A stretch of 64,000 nucleotides of DNA, taken from the NCBI GenBank assembly GCA_030848705.1, contig CM061238.1, positions 82,360,685-82,424,684 on the forward strand, given 5' to 3'. Source of the DNA: Heracleum sosnowskyi (lineage: Eukaryota; Streptophyta; Magnoliopsida; Apiales; Apiaceae). Under the pieces are notes generated by a model. That model was not told the DNA's origin and did not search any database. It was given only the letters and a program-made list of their open reading frames with translations. The position numbers were made by a program, and so were the translations under genes. How positions within the stretch are numbered: the stretch's first letter is position 1; every line of letters begins with the position of its first letter. This document shows, piece after piece, positions 10,915 through 21,861 of this stretch.

Positions 10915-11495
10915 ATGAGTGCTCCAAAGACAACCGCTGGTATTAAAGTTCCCCCGTTTACTAGAGATGATTTCGGTTTGTGGAAGATGAAGATGCTGTT
11001 ATTTATCAAGGCATCTAATCCGTTGTATATTGGCATATTAGAGAACGGATCGTTTGTACCAATGAAACCAGTTAGTGAATCTACAGCTCCTGATGGTAGC
11101 AGGATTCCTCAAGGCACCCAACCTAAGGATATTACTGAGTATACAGATTCTGACAAAGAACTGATTCGATTGGACACATGTTTGATGTTGATATTAGCAG
11201 ACTCCGCAGACAAAGAAATGAGCTATCAGTTGATGAACTGTACAAGCGGGAAACACATGTGGGATACCATTAACTTGATAATGGAAGGAACTGAAGACGT
11301 GCAGGAAAACAGATTGGACATCCTGACTTCTCAGTACGAAGCTTTTAGGTCTCTTCCAGGAGAAAGTATAACTCAGGTCTTTGAGAAATATACTAAGCTT
11401 CTAAATGAATTGGCAATGAAAGGGAAGACCTATCCACAGAGAGAATCAAACAGGAAGTTCATGATGACGCTGCCCCATCATGTAGAACACAAGTC
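10915..11495 (+). pseudogene. gag: A1 upstream gag copy, part 1 (split by A2)
   Basis: The first true ATG is at 10915 (MSAPKTTAGIKVPPFTRDDF); the open frame begins 18 bases earlier at a TTG that is unlikely to be the start. It encodes the N-terminal UBN2-type capsid region up to LPHHVEHKS, where A2 is inserted after AAGTC. It continues at 36067. One of two gag copies in A1. Confidence 0.88.
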
Positions 11496-12634
11496 TGTAA
11501 AGCATAATGTAACATAAGATCTAAAAGAGATAACTACAACTCAACAAAGGACAAGACAGACAATAATATTAACAGAAGCACAGGAATCCAGAATCAAAGA
11601 AGAAAAGGTAAACTCAAAAAATCAAAATACGTTATGTATTCTTGAAGTCCGTAAACAGGTCACGGAAAGAAGTTCATGAAAATGTTCAAGCCTCAGTGAC
11701 AACAAAAGAAACAAGACTTTCAAGACAACAGGAGTACGTGAATGATTTAGGGTTCAGTACCACGGGATTCCAGTGATGTTAATTGAAGCAACCAGAACGA
11801 CAAGGGACGTATCAACAACACTGTATTGAAGACATAAAAGAAGAATTGATTAAGTGTTAATCATCTGTGAACCAGACCAGTTGCACTAGGTGACAGCACT
11901 AAAAAGATCAAGTTGTTTTATCGTCTCCGAAGAAATTGATACAGTCTATTTCTTAAACACCCAGGAGCTCAGTGGAATCATTAATGGACTAAAAACAAGA
12001 AAAAGAAATTCGATAGTTTTTCTATTTGGAAAACTATCGAATGGTAGTTGAATTGATTAAATGAAAACCAAAGTAAATTAGTTTGGCATCCGATAGTTTT
12101 GATTTAAAAACTATCGAATGGCAAATTAATTTATTTAATTCGATGGATTTTTTATTCACTCGATGGTTTTTTATTCTAAGAGCAGGTGAAAAGAATTCCT
12201 TTTCTGACAGGTTGAAGAAGATCCAACGGCCAGGATTGTTTCTACAATTCTAATTCGATGGATTTTCAAACCAAGTCTACAATTAATACTGAGAGAAGAG
12301 AGTGTCTTCTTCAGTTAAGGCATTCAACACAGACACATAACTGAGAGAGAGAAGAGCCGGAGAAAATTATCAGAGAAATTAATAGTGCTCAGAACTTGAT
12401 TATTGTTTTGTATTTGTGTTACCTTAAACTCATTGAAGCTAATCTACGGATTAGAAATTGTAGCACCCCTTCGAGGTTTATATTTATAAAAAGATATATT
12501 CCCCGAAACTTGATTTGGTTTGGTGTGTTTGATTTCGTTATAGAACTGAAAGATTAATCCGCAAACGAAATTAAAATTATTTGTGAGTATCGTATTCAAC
12601 CCCCCCCCCCTTCTACGATACTTTGGACCTAACA
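11496..12634 (+). repeat. A2 5' LTR
   Basis: 1139 bases. U3 hairpins on the CGATAG word at about 12009-12042 and 12090-12119, plus degenerate TTCGATGG copies near 12140-12170. C-run of 11 in the terminal hairpin. Confidence 0.93.
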
Positions 12635-12636
12635 AT

Positions 12637-12648
12637 TGGTATAAGAGC
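12637..12648 (+). other. A2 primer binding site, one mismatch
   Basis: TGGTATAAGAGC, one change (C to A) from the 12-base initiator-Met complement seen in A1. It may have arisen after integration. Confidence 0.85.
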
Positions 12649-12795
12649 TTCTTGATTGATATACAAATCAGATCCGGTGAATGAGACCAAAATCAAACGT
12701 AGCGTGAAAATTCAGAAGCAACTTTTTTAACTTTCAAAATTTTTCATTTAATTGGAATTTCTTGAATTTTAAACAATTTGAAATTTTCAGAAACC

Positions 12796-13823
12796 ATGAG
12801 TGCTCCAAAGACAACCGCTGGTATTAAAGTTCCCCCGTTTACAAGAGATGATTTCGGTTTGTGGAAGATGAAGATGTTGTTATTTATCAAGGCATCTAAT
12901 CCGTTGTATATTGGCATCTTAGAGAATGGACCGTTTGTACCAATGAAATCAGTTGGTGAATCTACAGCTCCTGATGGTTGCAGGATTCCTCAAGGCACCC
13001 AACCTAAGGATATTAGTGAATACACAGATTCTGACAAAGAACTGATTCGATTGGACACCGGTTTAATGTTGATATTGACGGACTCCGCAGACAAGGAAAT
13101 GAGCTTTCAGTTGATGAACTGTATAAGCGGGAAACATATGTGGGATACCATTAATGTAATAATGGAAGGAACTGAAGACGTGCAGGAAAACAGATTGGAC
13201 ATCCTGACTTCTCAATATGAAGCGTTTAGGTCACTGCCAGGAGAAAGTATAACTCAGGTCTTTGAGAAATATACTAAGCTGCTCACTGAATTGGCAATGA
13301 AAGGAAAGACCTATCCACTGAGAGAAACAAACAGGAAGTTCATGATGACGCTGCCCCATCATGTAGAACACAAGTCATCATCCATTAGGGAAAGAATTGA
13401 CTTCACAAAGATGTCACTAGAGATGATCTATGGCAAGTTGAAGACCTATGAGATGGAACAGGAACAGAGAGGGATAATCTACGGATCAGGGACAGTGGAA
13501 AGCAAGCACAATGCACTTGTGAAATCAGCAGCACTTGTAGTGGATGAACCAACAATTTCTGAGATCCAGGTTCAAACCTCTAGAGCTGGAAAGGAGGTGA
13601 TAATAGAAGCAGAGATGGATTCTGTGAATCTGGGTGTTGATGAAAGTGATTACTACACCCTAGAAGAGCTTGAGCAAATGGAAGACAAAACCATGGCGTA
13701 CTTAGCTGCAAAGTTCAGTCATATTCGTTTCAAGAGAAACCCTAAGTACAAGTTCAAGGGCTCAACCAACAGATTCCAGAAAAGCAATTATACACCGAGT
13801 ACAGGCTTTAAAGGAGGCTACAA
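12796..13823 (+). CDS. gag: A2 gag, part 1 (split by B)
   Basis: ATG at 12796. Joined to 24837-26217 across the inserted B element, the frame is continuous and gives 802 residues. This part carries the capsid-like UBN2 region (roughly residues 1-215, with YEAFRSLPGESITQVFEKY) and the linker up to TGFKGGY just before the first zinc knuckle. The TACAA at 13819-13823 is the B target duplication. As it stands, translation would run three residues into the B LTR and stop at 13836. Confidence 0.9.
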
Positions 13824-14431
13824 TGTTGCCCAGTAATAATCTATTGTAGAAGGGGGGTTGAATACAATAGTGTAAGATAATCGACTTCTTAATGTATATA
13901 TCACAAATATGAAAAGAAAGATAACAGCTTTATTAAATCTGATATAAAACTGTTACAAACTCTCTCAAGAAATTCTGATGTTCTTGAGAGCTGCTAGTTT
14001 ACAAAAACTCTCTCAAGAAATTCTGTTCTTAAGAGCTTCTATTCGATTATGTTCACCTCTCTGATGAATACATAAATCGAAACCAAGACTGTGTTTATAT
14101 AGTACACACAGCTTCTCTATCAATAACAAGATAAGTCCTAATCAATAACAAAGATAGAAACCTATCCTTAATCGATAGCTACATTCTACAAACCAGGAAC
14201 AGATAGAATAAACTTCCATGTTTATCTAGACTCCAAATATAACTCGAAGTAGGAATCCTGATCAGCTTCAAGTTCTGATGATCAATCCTGATCATAGTCT
14301 GAGTAGGAATCCTGATGATCAATAAGATACTGACGCTTGATCAAATACTGATGACCATGCAATACTGATGACGTCAGCAATCCTGATCAGTTGAGTCTAG
14401 CTTCTGACGATCATTGAATTCTGATCTAACA
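13824..14431 (-). repeat. family B LTR (3' LTR)
   Basis: TGTTGCCC to TCTAACA on the plus strand. Carries the C-run hairpin (13841-13870), an AATAAA signal on the minus strand (13929-13934), a TATA box and, in U3 (about 14250-14400), repeated AATCCTGATCA and AATACTGATGA words. Confidence 0.95.
14094..14102 (-). promoter_or_regulatory. family B TATA box
   Basis: Minus strand CTATATAAA, with the counterpart at 24494-24502 in the 5' LTR, which would be the active promoter. A start about 30 bases downstream predicts an R-U5 of about 240 bases. Confidence 0.75.
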
Positions 14432-14446
14432 ATCTCCCCCAATCTC
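14432..14446 (-). other. family B polypurine tract
   Basis: Minus strand GAGATTGGGGGAGAT directly next to the 3' LTR. The GGGGGAGAT core is the same as in family A. Confidence 0.85.
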
Positions 14447-14540
14447 ATACTTTGTGAAATAAAGTATAGATTTCAAATATTCAATGATGTCAGAAACATG
14501 TATCAAAATGTACAAGTATCTTCAGAAACAACTTATCTGT

Positions 14541-15270
14541 TTAAGCTTTTTGATAGAACAGATTCATCTTCAAGAAGTTGGATAATAAACTTTCTTCTTT
14601 TTCTTCAAGAATTTGAATCAGTCTTTCCTTAAGATTTCTGAGTTCTTCATCTTCCTCATTAATCTGGTAGATAGCTGCTCTGAGATTCTGTATGGAGCTT
14701 TTCTGTAGACTGTGCTCTTCAAGCAAAAGATAAGCAATTTCCTTCCCATCAGGATTGAGTGAAAGATGAGTCATGCCAAAATTTACTTCTTTAACAGCAG
14801 TACCCCTTTGCATTTCCACATCCTGACCTCTTTGATTTAAGTACATGGGAATATAATTACCATCGAAATTACTGTTTCCATCCAGTCTTCTTCTTATAGT
14901 TGACAAAATCATGTCAGCCCATACTTTGTACACTTGGTTCTTCCATCTTAACAGATAGTGAACATATTTCAGTTCCTGTGTAGTTTTCATCAGCAGATCT
15001 TGAATAGATAGAATATTCACACTACAGTGTACTTATGTGTTTCCACTTCTTGTCTTTCTCCTTTTCATGAGTGTAGCTTCTTTCAAGTAAAGATTCTTGC
15101 CTGCTTGTATTTCTCCATTGTCTTTCATTTGAAACTTTAAGCCTTTGTAGATAGAGATTGAAATCTTCATTTGTTCTCTTTGTAATATCTCTTCTTCTGG
15201 CTTCTTCTTCTTCATCTACTTCTTTGTTGTGACAATCAACAACAGTAGATAAGATTATCAAATCAACCTC
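14541..15270 (-). pseudogene. family B third ORF, detached C-terminal part
   Basis: Directly after the third ORF's stop the same frame stays open for a Glu/Arg-rich 79-codon stretch (15022-15261), and after one frame change it is open for another 159 codons (14541-15020: LLRWKNQVYKVWADMILS, then a Glu/Leu-rich helix-like end). With these the ancestral protein would be about 1,120 residues, near the size of family A's. I infer a stop and a frameshift that broke the gene; separate short genes are less likely. Confidence 0.5.
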
Positions 15271-17907
15271 TTACAGAATTTCAGATTCATCAGGATCTTG
15301 AATATTGTCAGGATTAGAATCTTCAATTTGATTTGTATTGCTGAGAGTTGATTTACTTGATTTTCTTCTCAATTCAGGTTCTTCTTTAACAAATTCCTTG
15401 TCTTCTTTCTCCATGATATCCTTGATAACAGGATCTGTTAGATTTTGTGAAGCTTCAGGAATTTCTTCAATTCTTAACCCTCTAGACCTTGTCTGTCTAG
15501 GTACTGTTTGAGTTGAAGAACCTCTTCTATTTCTTCTAGCACATCTTCTACCTCTGCTTCCTCTACCTCTAGCAGGAGGAGTATAGCTTTCCATTGTCTC
15601 TCTTTGTAGTCTCAAGAATTCTTCATGTGAGAGATCTGGATATTCTTCACTTGCTGTAGAGAGTGCTTTTCTGGCAAATAATTGTTGAACTCTTTTATCA
15701 GTGTGATAAAGAGTAACAATTCTACCGTCTTTTGTAGAAAACTTCTGGAATAAATTTGATGCATCTTCAGGATTATCAATAATTACATCTTCATCACCTT
15801 CAGGAATTGTAGCAAGAGTATGTCCATGACCAGGTGTCAGGATTTGATCTTCCGTCAGGATCTGAGATTGCACCAATGTTCTTACTGTCTTAACTCCAGA
15901 ATCAGAAACATGAGTTGACTGCGTAGTCTGACTTTGAGAAGTTTGAATTGTAGACTTCAAAACCGCAGCATCAGAGGTTTCTCCTTGTATCACTTTGTCA
16001 CCACCATCATCTCCAGTATCATCACCATTATTTCTTAATACTAGATCAGGTGTACATTTTGTCTGAATAACCTTCTCCCCCTTTTTGACATCAGGATTTG
16101 ACAATAATTGCAAAATTAAGGAAAGAGAGGCTTGAATTTCAGTTACCTTAGTATCCAGAGAATCAATTCTTTGTTTGATTGAGGTTTGTTCTGAAACAAC
16201 AGATTTCACTTGGGATTCCACTACCCTCAATTGTAAAGTAGTAGGCACCTTTGTAAAATTATTAAAGATATCAGTCCTCACTTTTTCAGTTGAACCCTTG
16301 ATAGAATCAATCTCACTTTTCAGGCTTTTGGATAACAGAGTAGTAGCCTTCAGATGATTCTTCAAGTCTTGATTCTCTATAGATTTCACTGCATTATAGG
16401 CATGTCCAATAGCAGAAGAAAAACTGATAGATTCATCAGAATTGTGCCATGAATTATTCCATTCATTCTGTCTAAATGCCTCTGCAGGATCAAAGGAAGG
16501 AATAGAAAAATCTTGTCTCTGATCTTTCCCAGTGGAAGCATTGCTAGCCATAAATGTACTTGATGAACCAAAATTAGTTCCAAGACTAATTTTGAGTGCT
16601 GTAGCAAGCTGTTCCTTCTCTTTTCGATTCTCATTATCATCATCACTATCATCATCAGAATTATCATCATCAGAACCATGAGATTTATCAGGATCAGGAA
16701 TTGCAATACCTTTCAGTTTATCCTGTGATTCTGAGATAGGATGATCCATTGGTCTTGAACGAAGTGGCTGTATCAAAATAGGTTCATGATCAGGAGCACC
16801 ACTAGCGTCAGGATGAACATCGTCAGTATTTGATATGCTTGCATCAGTATTTGCTACCAATGGTTCTTGTGGAGCTTGAGGTTCAGAAGCTGCTTCAACA
16901 CTTTGAGCTAAAGGTTCTTGTGTGCTTCCCTCATTGACAATGTTCTCGACCAATCTTTCAATAGAAGCTGTAGCTTTGCCTGCATCTTCACTTTGAGAAG
17001 ATGGTTCTTGTGTAGCTGGAATGTTGATGTCTTCATTCTCCCTTTGAGAAAATGGTTCTTGTGTGACCATTCCACTAGCTAAGCCTTCACCCAAACTTTG
17101 ATTGAGTGGTTCTTGTGTGGCAGGATCAACAGTAGCTGCTGAATTACTCTGAAATTCAGGTTCTTGTGGGCTTGATCCTTTCAGCTTCTTCTGTCTCTGA
17201 TAGACTAACTCTTCTGCATTCCTCTTTTTCTTTGATGTAGGTGTAAGACCAACCAAGGAAGCAGTTGTAGAAACCTTCTCCCAAGAAATTTCTCTAGTCT
17301 GAGATGGAGAGGCTGGAGAGTCTGATATAGAGACAACTTTTGTTGTTGCATCAGGAATACTAACATCAGGATTTGCTAGAACATCAGGAGTAGATGACTC
17401 TTCAGGATTTGATGTCTGAATATCAGTATCCTTCATTTGCACTGTCAAAGGAATATGATACCTGCTCTTTGATAATTTCCTAGTCTTTTGTGGTTTTGAT
17501 GAAGGTACCACAGCTTTAGTAGCAGTATCAGCAACTTCCTTGTTCACATTCATCACAGAGGATATAGGTAAGTCATCCTCTGAATCACTTTCATCAATCA
17601 ACCTCAACTTCCTTTTCACAGGAACATTCTTAACAACCTTATCAGCTTTCTTCACCAGGACCCCTTGTACACCCCCTTGTATCTTCTTTTTAGTGAGTGG
17701 TGTAGAGGAAAAATCCTTTGAACCTGATTGCCTTCCAGACACATCAGTTCTAGCTGATTTCTTTGATTTTACAACTAAAGTCTTCTGAGAGACAATAGAG
17801 GTGGTTGTTAACTGTTTAGACTGTTTAGGTTGCATGCTTGTGTCAGGAACAAGGTGGGTTGGGCCTTGTACCATAGCATTAGAAAGTAGTCCATAACGAG
17901 TAGGCAT
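15271..17907 (-). CDS. family B third ORF, function unknown
   Basis: The open frame runs 15271-17961; the first ATG is at 17907 (MPTRYGLLSNAMVQGPTHL). It lies after RNase H, where Sirevirus elements carry the so-called envelope-like ORF. The protein is hydrophilic: Lys-rich start with several KKK/KRK clusters, a long Ser/Glu/Pro linker with repeated (T/S)QEP(L/S) motifs, an acidic run of D/N (SDDDNSDDDSDDDNEN), a helical coiled-coil-like section (ENQDLKNHLKATTLLSKSLKSEI to SLILQLL) and an Arg-rich tail (GRGSRGRRCARRNRRG). I see no signal peptide or membrane span, so an envelope role is not supported. The N-terminal half conserved in family A's ORF is not recognisable here. Confidence 0.65.
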   Translation of the reverse strand: MPTRYGLLSNAMVQGPTHLVPDTSMQPKQSKQLTTTSIVSQKTLVVKSKKSARTDVSGRQSGSKDFSSTPLTKKKIQGGVQGVLVKKADKVVKNVPVKRKLRLIDESDSEDDLPISSVMNVNKEVADTATKAVVPSSKPQKTRKLSKSRYHIPLTVQMKDTDIQTSNPEESSTPDVLANPDVSIPDATTKVVSISDSPASPSQTREISWEKVSTTASLVGLTPTSKKKRNAEELVYQRQKKLKGSSPQEPEFQSNSAATVDPATQEPLNQSLGEGLASGMVTQEPFSQRENEDINIPATQEPSSQSEDAGKATASIERLVENIVNEGSTQEPLAQSVEAASEPQAPQEPLVANTDASISNTDDVHPDASGAPDHEPILIQPLRSRPMDHPISESQDKLKGIAIPDPDKSHGSDDDNSDDDSDDDNENRKEKEQLATALKISLGTNFGSSSTFMASNASTGKDQRQDFSIPSFDPAEAFRQNEWNNSWHNSDESISFSSAIGHAYNAVKSIENQDLKNHLKATTLLSKSLKSEIDSIKGSTEKVRTDIFNNFTKVPTTLQLRVVESQVKSVVSEQTSIKQRIDSLDTKVTEIQASLSLILQLLSNPDVKKGEKVIQTKCTPDLVLRNNGDDTGDDGGDKVIQGETSDAAVLKSTIQTSQSQTTQSTHVSDSGVKTVRTLVQSQILTEDQILTPGHGHTLATIPEGDEDVIIDNPEDASNLFQKFSTKDGRIVTLYHTDKRVQQLFARKALSTASEEYPDLSHEEFLRLQRETMESYTPPARGRGSRGRRCARRNRRGSSTQTVPRQTRSRGLRIEEIPEASQNLTDPVIKDIMEKEDKEFVKEEPELRRKSSKSTLSNTNQIEDSNPDNIQDPDESEIL

Positions 17908-17961
17908 TTTCTGATGTAAGAAAAACCTAACCTCATCAGGAATAAAAGCATTTCCGCACAA

Positions 17962-18508
17962 AATATTTTGCCATATCAGGATTGAAAAAAAATATTCAAT
18001 AAGATTAAAATAAAATTTTATTTAAGAAAACAAAATTTATTTTAACAATCCTGAATAGCGTTTTGGTTTAAGAAAAATAACCAAATTAATGGTCATAGAA
18101 TTAAAACACGCTTACCAGCAAACGAGGCAAAAATATTTATGGAAAACTGAACCGTCTCCTTGAGATTATAGAAATGACCTGCAAAATTTGTTAGTAACAC
18201 TCATAGTGATATAGAGATGATAAATAATAAACTCTGATAATAATGAAATTGAAATTGATAATTAAGACTGAAAACTTAATCAAAGACTAAGTAATAATCT
18301 AATTGTCCAGAGTTTACCAGGAGTGTTGATGACAAATTCGCATAGAACCTCTGATTTTCATACCAGCTTCAAAAACTGAGCATCAGGATTTGACCAATTG
18401 ATTTCCTGTCAGGATTGAGTCCTATCAGGATTTGATCAAAGATACATACCTTTCTGAATAACCATCAGGATTTGACAGTTATCAGGATTTCCTCTCTGTA
18501 GCTTTTCC
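17962..18508 (-). other. family B pol to third-ORF spacer
   Basis: Non-coding, AT-rich. It holds a cluster of the ATCAGGATTTGA word at 18380-18495 and single copies near 17975 and 18045. This is the position where family A carries its own repeated word. Confidence 0.7.
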
Positions 18509-21500
18509 TCAGAAATTCTCAAAATTCATCATTCCAAGTTCATTCACCAACTTATTGAAAGTAGCTTCAGGCAGTGGCTTGGTGAATATATCAGCTAGTT
18601 GTTGATCAGTAGGAACAAAGTGAAGTTCAATTGTTCCTTCCAGAACCTGTTCTCTTATAAAGTGATATCTGATACTTATGTGTTTAGTAAGAGAATGCTG
18701 AACTGGATTTCCTGTCATTGCAATAGCACTTTGGTTATCACAATAGATAGGGATTTTTGAGTATGACAGGCCATAATCTAACAACTGATTTCTCATCCAC
18801 ATTATCTGAGCACAACAACTTCCTGCAGCAATGTACTCAGCTTCTGCAGTTGAAGTGGAAATAGATTTCTGCTTTTTACTGAACCATGAAACTAGTCTTC
18901 CACCCAAAAACTGACAACTTCCTGAAGTACTTTTCCTGTCTATTTTGCATCCTGCAAAATCAGCATCTGAATAACCACACAACCCAAAATCTGATTCCCT
19001 TGCATACCAAAGGCCAAGTGAAGGAGTGCCTTTGAGATATCTGAAAATTCTCTTGACTGCAATCAGATGTGGTTCTCTAGGTTTTGCTTGAAATCTTGCA
19101 CATAGACAGGTTGCAAACATGATATCTGGTCTACTGGCAGTGAGATACAATAAAGAGCCAATCATTCCTCTGTAGTGAGTTACATCTGCCTCTTCACCTT
19201 GATCAGGATCAAGTTTGGTAGCTGTAGCTATGGGAGTTGAAGCAGGAGTACTGTCTTGCATGTTAAACCTTGTCAGTAAATTCCTTGTGTATTTAGACTG
19301 ATTAATAAAAATCCCTTCATCAGTCTGTTTAACTTGAAGACCCAGAAAGTAACTCATTTCTCCCATCATGCTCATTTGATATCTTGACTGCATAAGCTTG
19401 GAAAACTTTTCACACAGCTTATTGTTTGTTGACCCAAAAATGATATCATCAACATAAATCTGAACTAACAGCAACTCCTTACCATGATTCAAATAAAATA
19501 GAGTTTTATCAATTGCACCTCTTTTGAATCCACTTTCCAGTAAGAATTGAGTTAAGGTTTCATACCATGCTCTTGGAGCTTGCTTTAGTCCATAAAGTGC
19601 CTTATCCAGTCTGTAGACATAATCTGGATATTTAGGATCAATGAAACCAGGAGGTTGTTCAACATAAACTTCTTCCTCTAGTTCACCATTTAAGAAAGCA
19701 CTTTTAACATCCATCTGGAAAACCTTGAATTTCTTATGTGCTGCATAAGCAAGAAATATCCTGATGGCTTCTAGTCTTGCAACAGGAGCAAAAGTTTCAT
19801 CATAGTCAATTCCCTCTTGTTGGGAATACCCCTTTGCAACTAGTCTAGCTTTGTTTCTGATAATGACTCCATCAGAATCAGTCTTGTTCTTGAAAATCCA
19901 CTTTGTACCAACAATTGATCTATTCTTTGGTCTTGGTACCAGTTTCCAGACTTCATTCCTTTCAAATTCATTCAGTTCTTCTTGCATTGCAGTAACCCAA
20001 TCAGCATCTTTAAGTGCATCTTCAACTTTCTTAGGCTCCTCCTTGGATAGAAAGTTATTGTATAGACATTCATTCTGAGTTGCACTTCTTGTTTGAACAC
20101 CTGCATCAGGATCTCCAATTATCAAATCAGGAGAATGATCTTTTGTCCATTTCCTTGCTGGTGTTAAATTGTTTCTTGAAGTAGATGCTCCCCCTGGATT
20201 GGTGTTATCTTGATTGAAAGAATTTGATTGATTTGAAGCTCTCCCTGAATTATTGCTATGCCCTCCTGATGTGTTATCAGGATCTTCACTTGAATCAGTA
20301 TCTGAAGAATTCTGTCCTGATGATTGAGTTGACTCTGAACTTGTAGTTGAATGTCGTTGCTCCCCCTCAACATTAGCACTACTAGTTGTATCACTGTTGT
20401 TTGCATCATCAGTATTAGCACCATCAGTACCTGGTGAGTCATCAGGATTTGGTGACCCATCAGTATCTGATGAATTGACAGGATCTGATTCACTTTCTTC
20501 AGGTTCCTTGAAAGCTTCATTTTCAAATAACAATCTATCATGCGAGTCTTCAATGATTCCAGTTATCTTCTTATCATCAAAAGATACATGTATTGACTCC
20601 ATGACAGTTCTTGTTCTCAAATTAAAAACTCTGAAGGCTCTTGATGTAGGATAACCTATGAATATTCCTTCATCAGCCTTTGTTTCAAATTTCCCTAGCT
20701 GTTCAGGATGAGTTCTGAGAACAAAACATTTACAGCCAAACACATGCAGATGCTTCAGACTTGGTTTCTTCTCCTTGAGTGACTGATAAGGAGTGACACC
20801 ATGCTTGTTTATCAATGTGAGATTTTGTGTATAGCATGCTGTGTTGACTGCTTCTGCCCAGAAATATGTAGGTAATTTAGCTTCTTCCAACATAGTTCTG
20901 CCAGCTTCAATAAGAGTTCTATTCTTCCTTTCTACTACTCCTTTTGCTGAGGTGTGCCAGGAGCAGAGAATTGTTGAATGATTCCTTTGTATTTGCAGAA
21001 CTCTTCCATCTTTGAATTCTTAAATTCAGTACCATTATCACTTCTCAGAATCTTGACTTTGTACTTTGTGGTTGTCTCAATCATTCTCACATGATCCAAC
21101 AGAACTTCAGGAGTTTCATCTTTTCTGTGCAGAAAATACACCCAGGTGAATCTAGAATATTCATCAACAATTACAAGAGTGTACCTTTTCTTACTGATGG
21201 ACATGATGTTGACTGGACCAAACAGATCAAGATGTAGCATGTGATATGGTTCTTCAATAGAGGATTCTGATTTACTCTGGAATGATGTCCTTCTTTGTTT
21301 TGCTTTTTGGCATGCATCACAGAGTCCATCAGGTGTATATAAGACATTAGGTAATCCTCTTACTAACTCTTTCTTAACCAACTCATTGATGTTGCTGAAG
21401 TTGAGATGAGAAAGCTTCTTGTGCCAATTCCAACTTTCATCTACTGAAGCTTTACTGATGAAACATGTAGGGGAGCCATCAGTATCTGAGAGAATGTTGG

Positions 21501-21846
21501 CTTCATATATGTTACCATGCCTGTAGCCAGTTAGTGCTATCTTTCCTGTTGCTTTACTGACTACTTCACAATGCGTGGAATAGAAATTGACATGATAACC
21601 TCTGTCAGTGATTTGACTAATACTCAACAAGTTGTGTTTTAGTCCCTTCACTAGAGCTACTTTTTCAATGATGACATTTCCAATGATTATATTGCCATAT
21701 CCCAAGGTTTGTCCAATGTTGCCATCTCCATAAGACACAGTTGGGCCAGCTTTTTCCTCATATTCTGATAACAGGGCTTTGTTTCCAGTCATGTGCACAG
21801 AACATCCACTATCCATGACTAACACATTTTTCCTTTTACCCTGCAT
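18509..21846 (-). pseudogene. pol: family B pol with an integrase frameshift
   Basis: Starts at a real ATG (21846, MQGKRKNVLVM), in the same frame as gag beyond one TAG stop. In order: protease (VMDSGCSVHMTG), HHCC zinc domain (NWHKKLSHLN, CDACQKAKQRR), integrase core with HLDLFGP and SDNGTEF, then at about 20943 a one-base loss in an A-run ends the frame two codons later, just before the catalytic glutamate. The frame resumes and stays open to 18509: integrase C-terminus, a Ser/Asp/Asn-rich hinge, RT with YVDDIIFG and RNase H (GYSDADFAG, STAEAEYIA, CDNQSAIAM). Apart from this one base, pol is complete. Confidence 0.9.
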
Positions 21847-21861
21847 CAGAATAGAAACACA

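Noticed and set aside
9643..11495. Family A target preference for (T/A)AGTC
   Set aside because: Both A1 and A2 duplications end in AGTC, but the bases flanking A4 on the left (53712-53716, CTTTT) do not, and two sites are too few.
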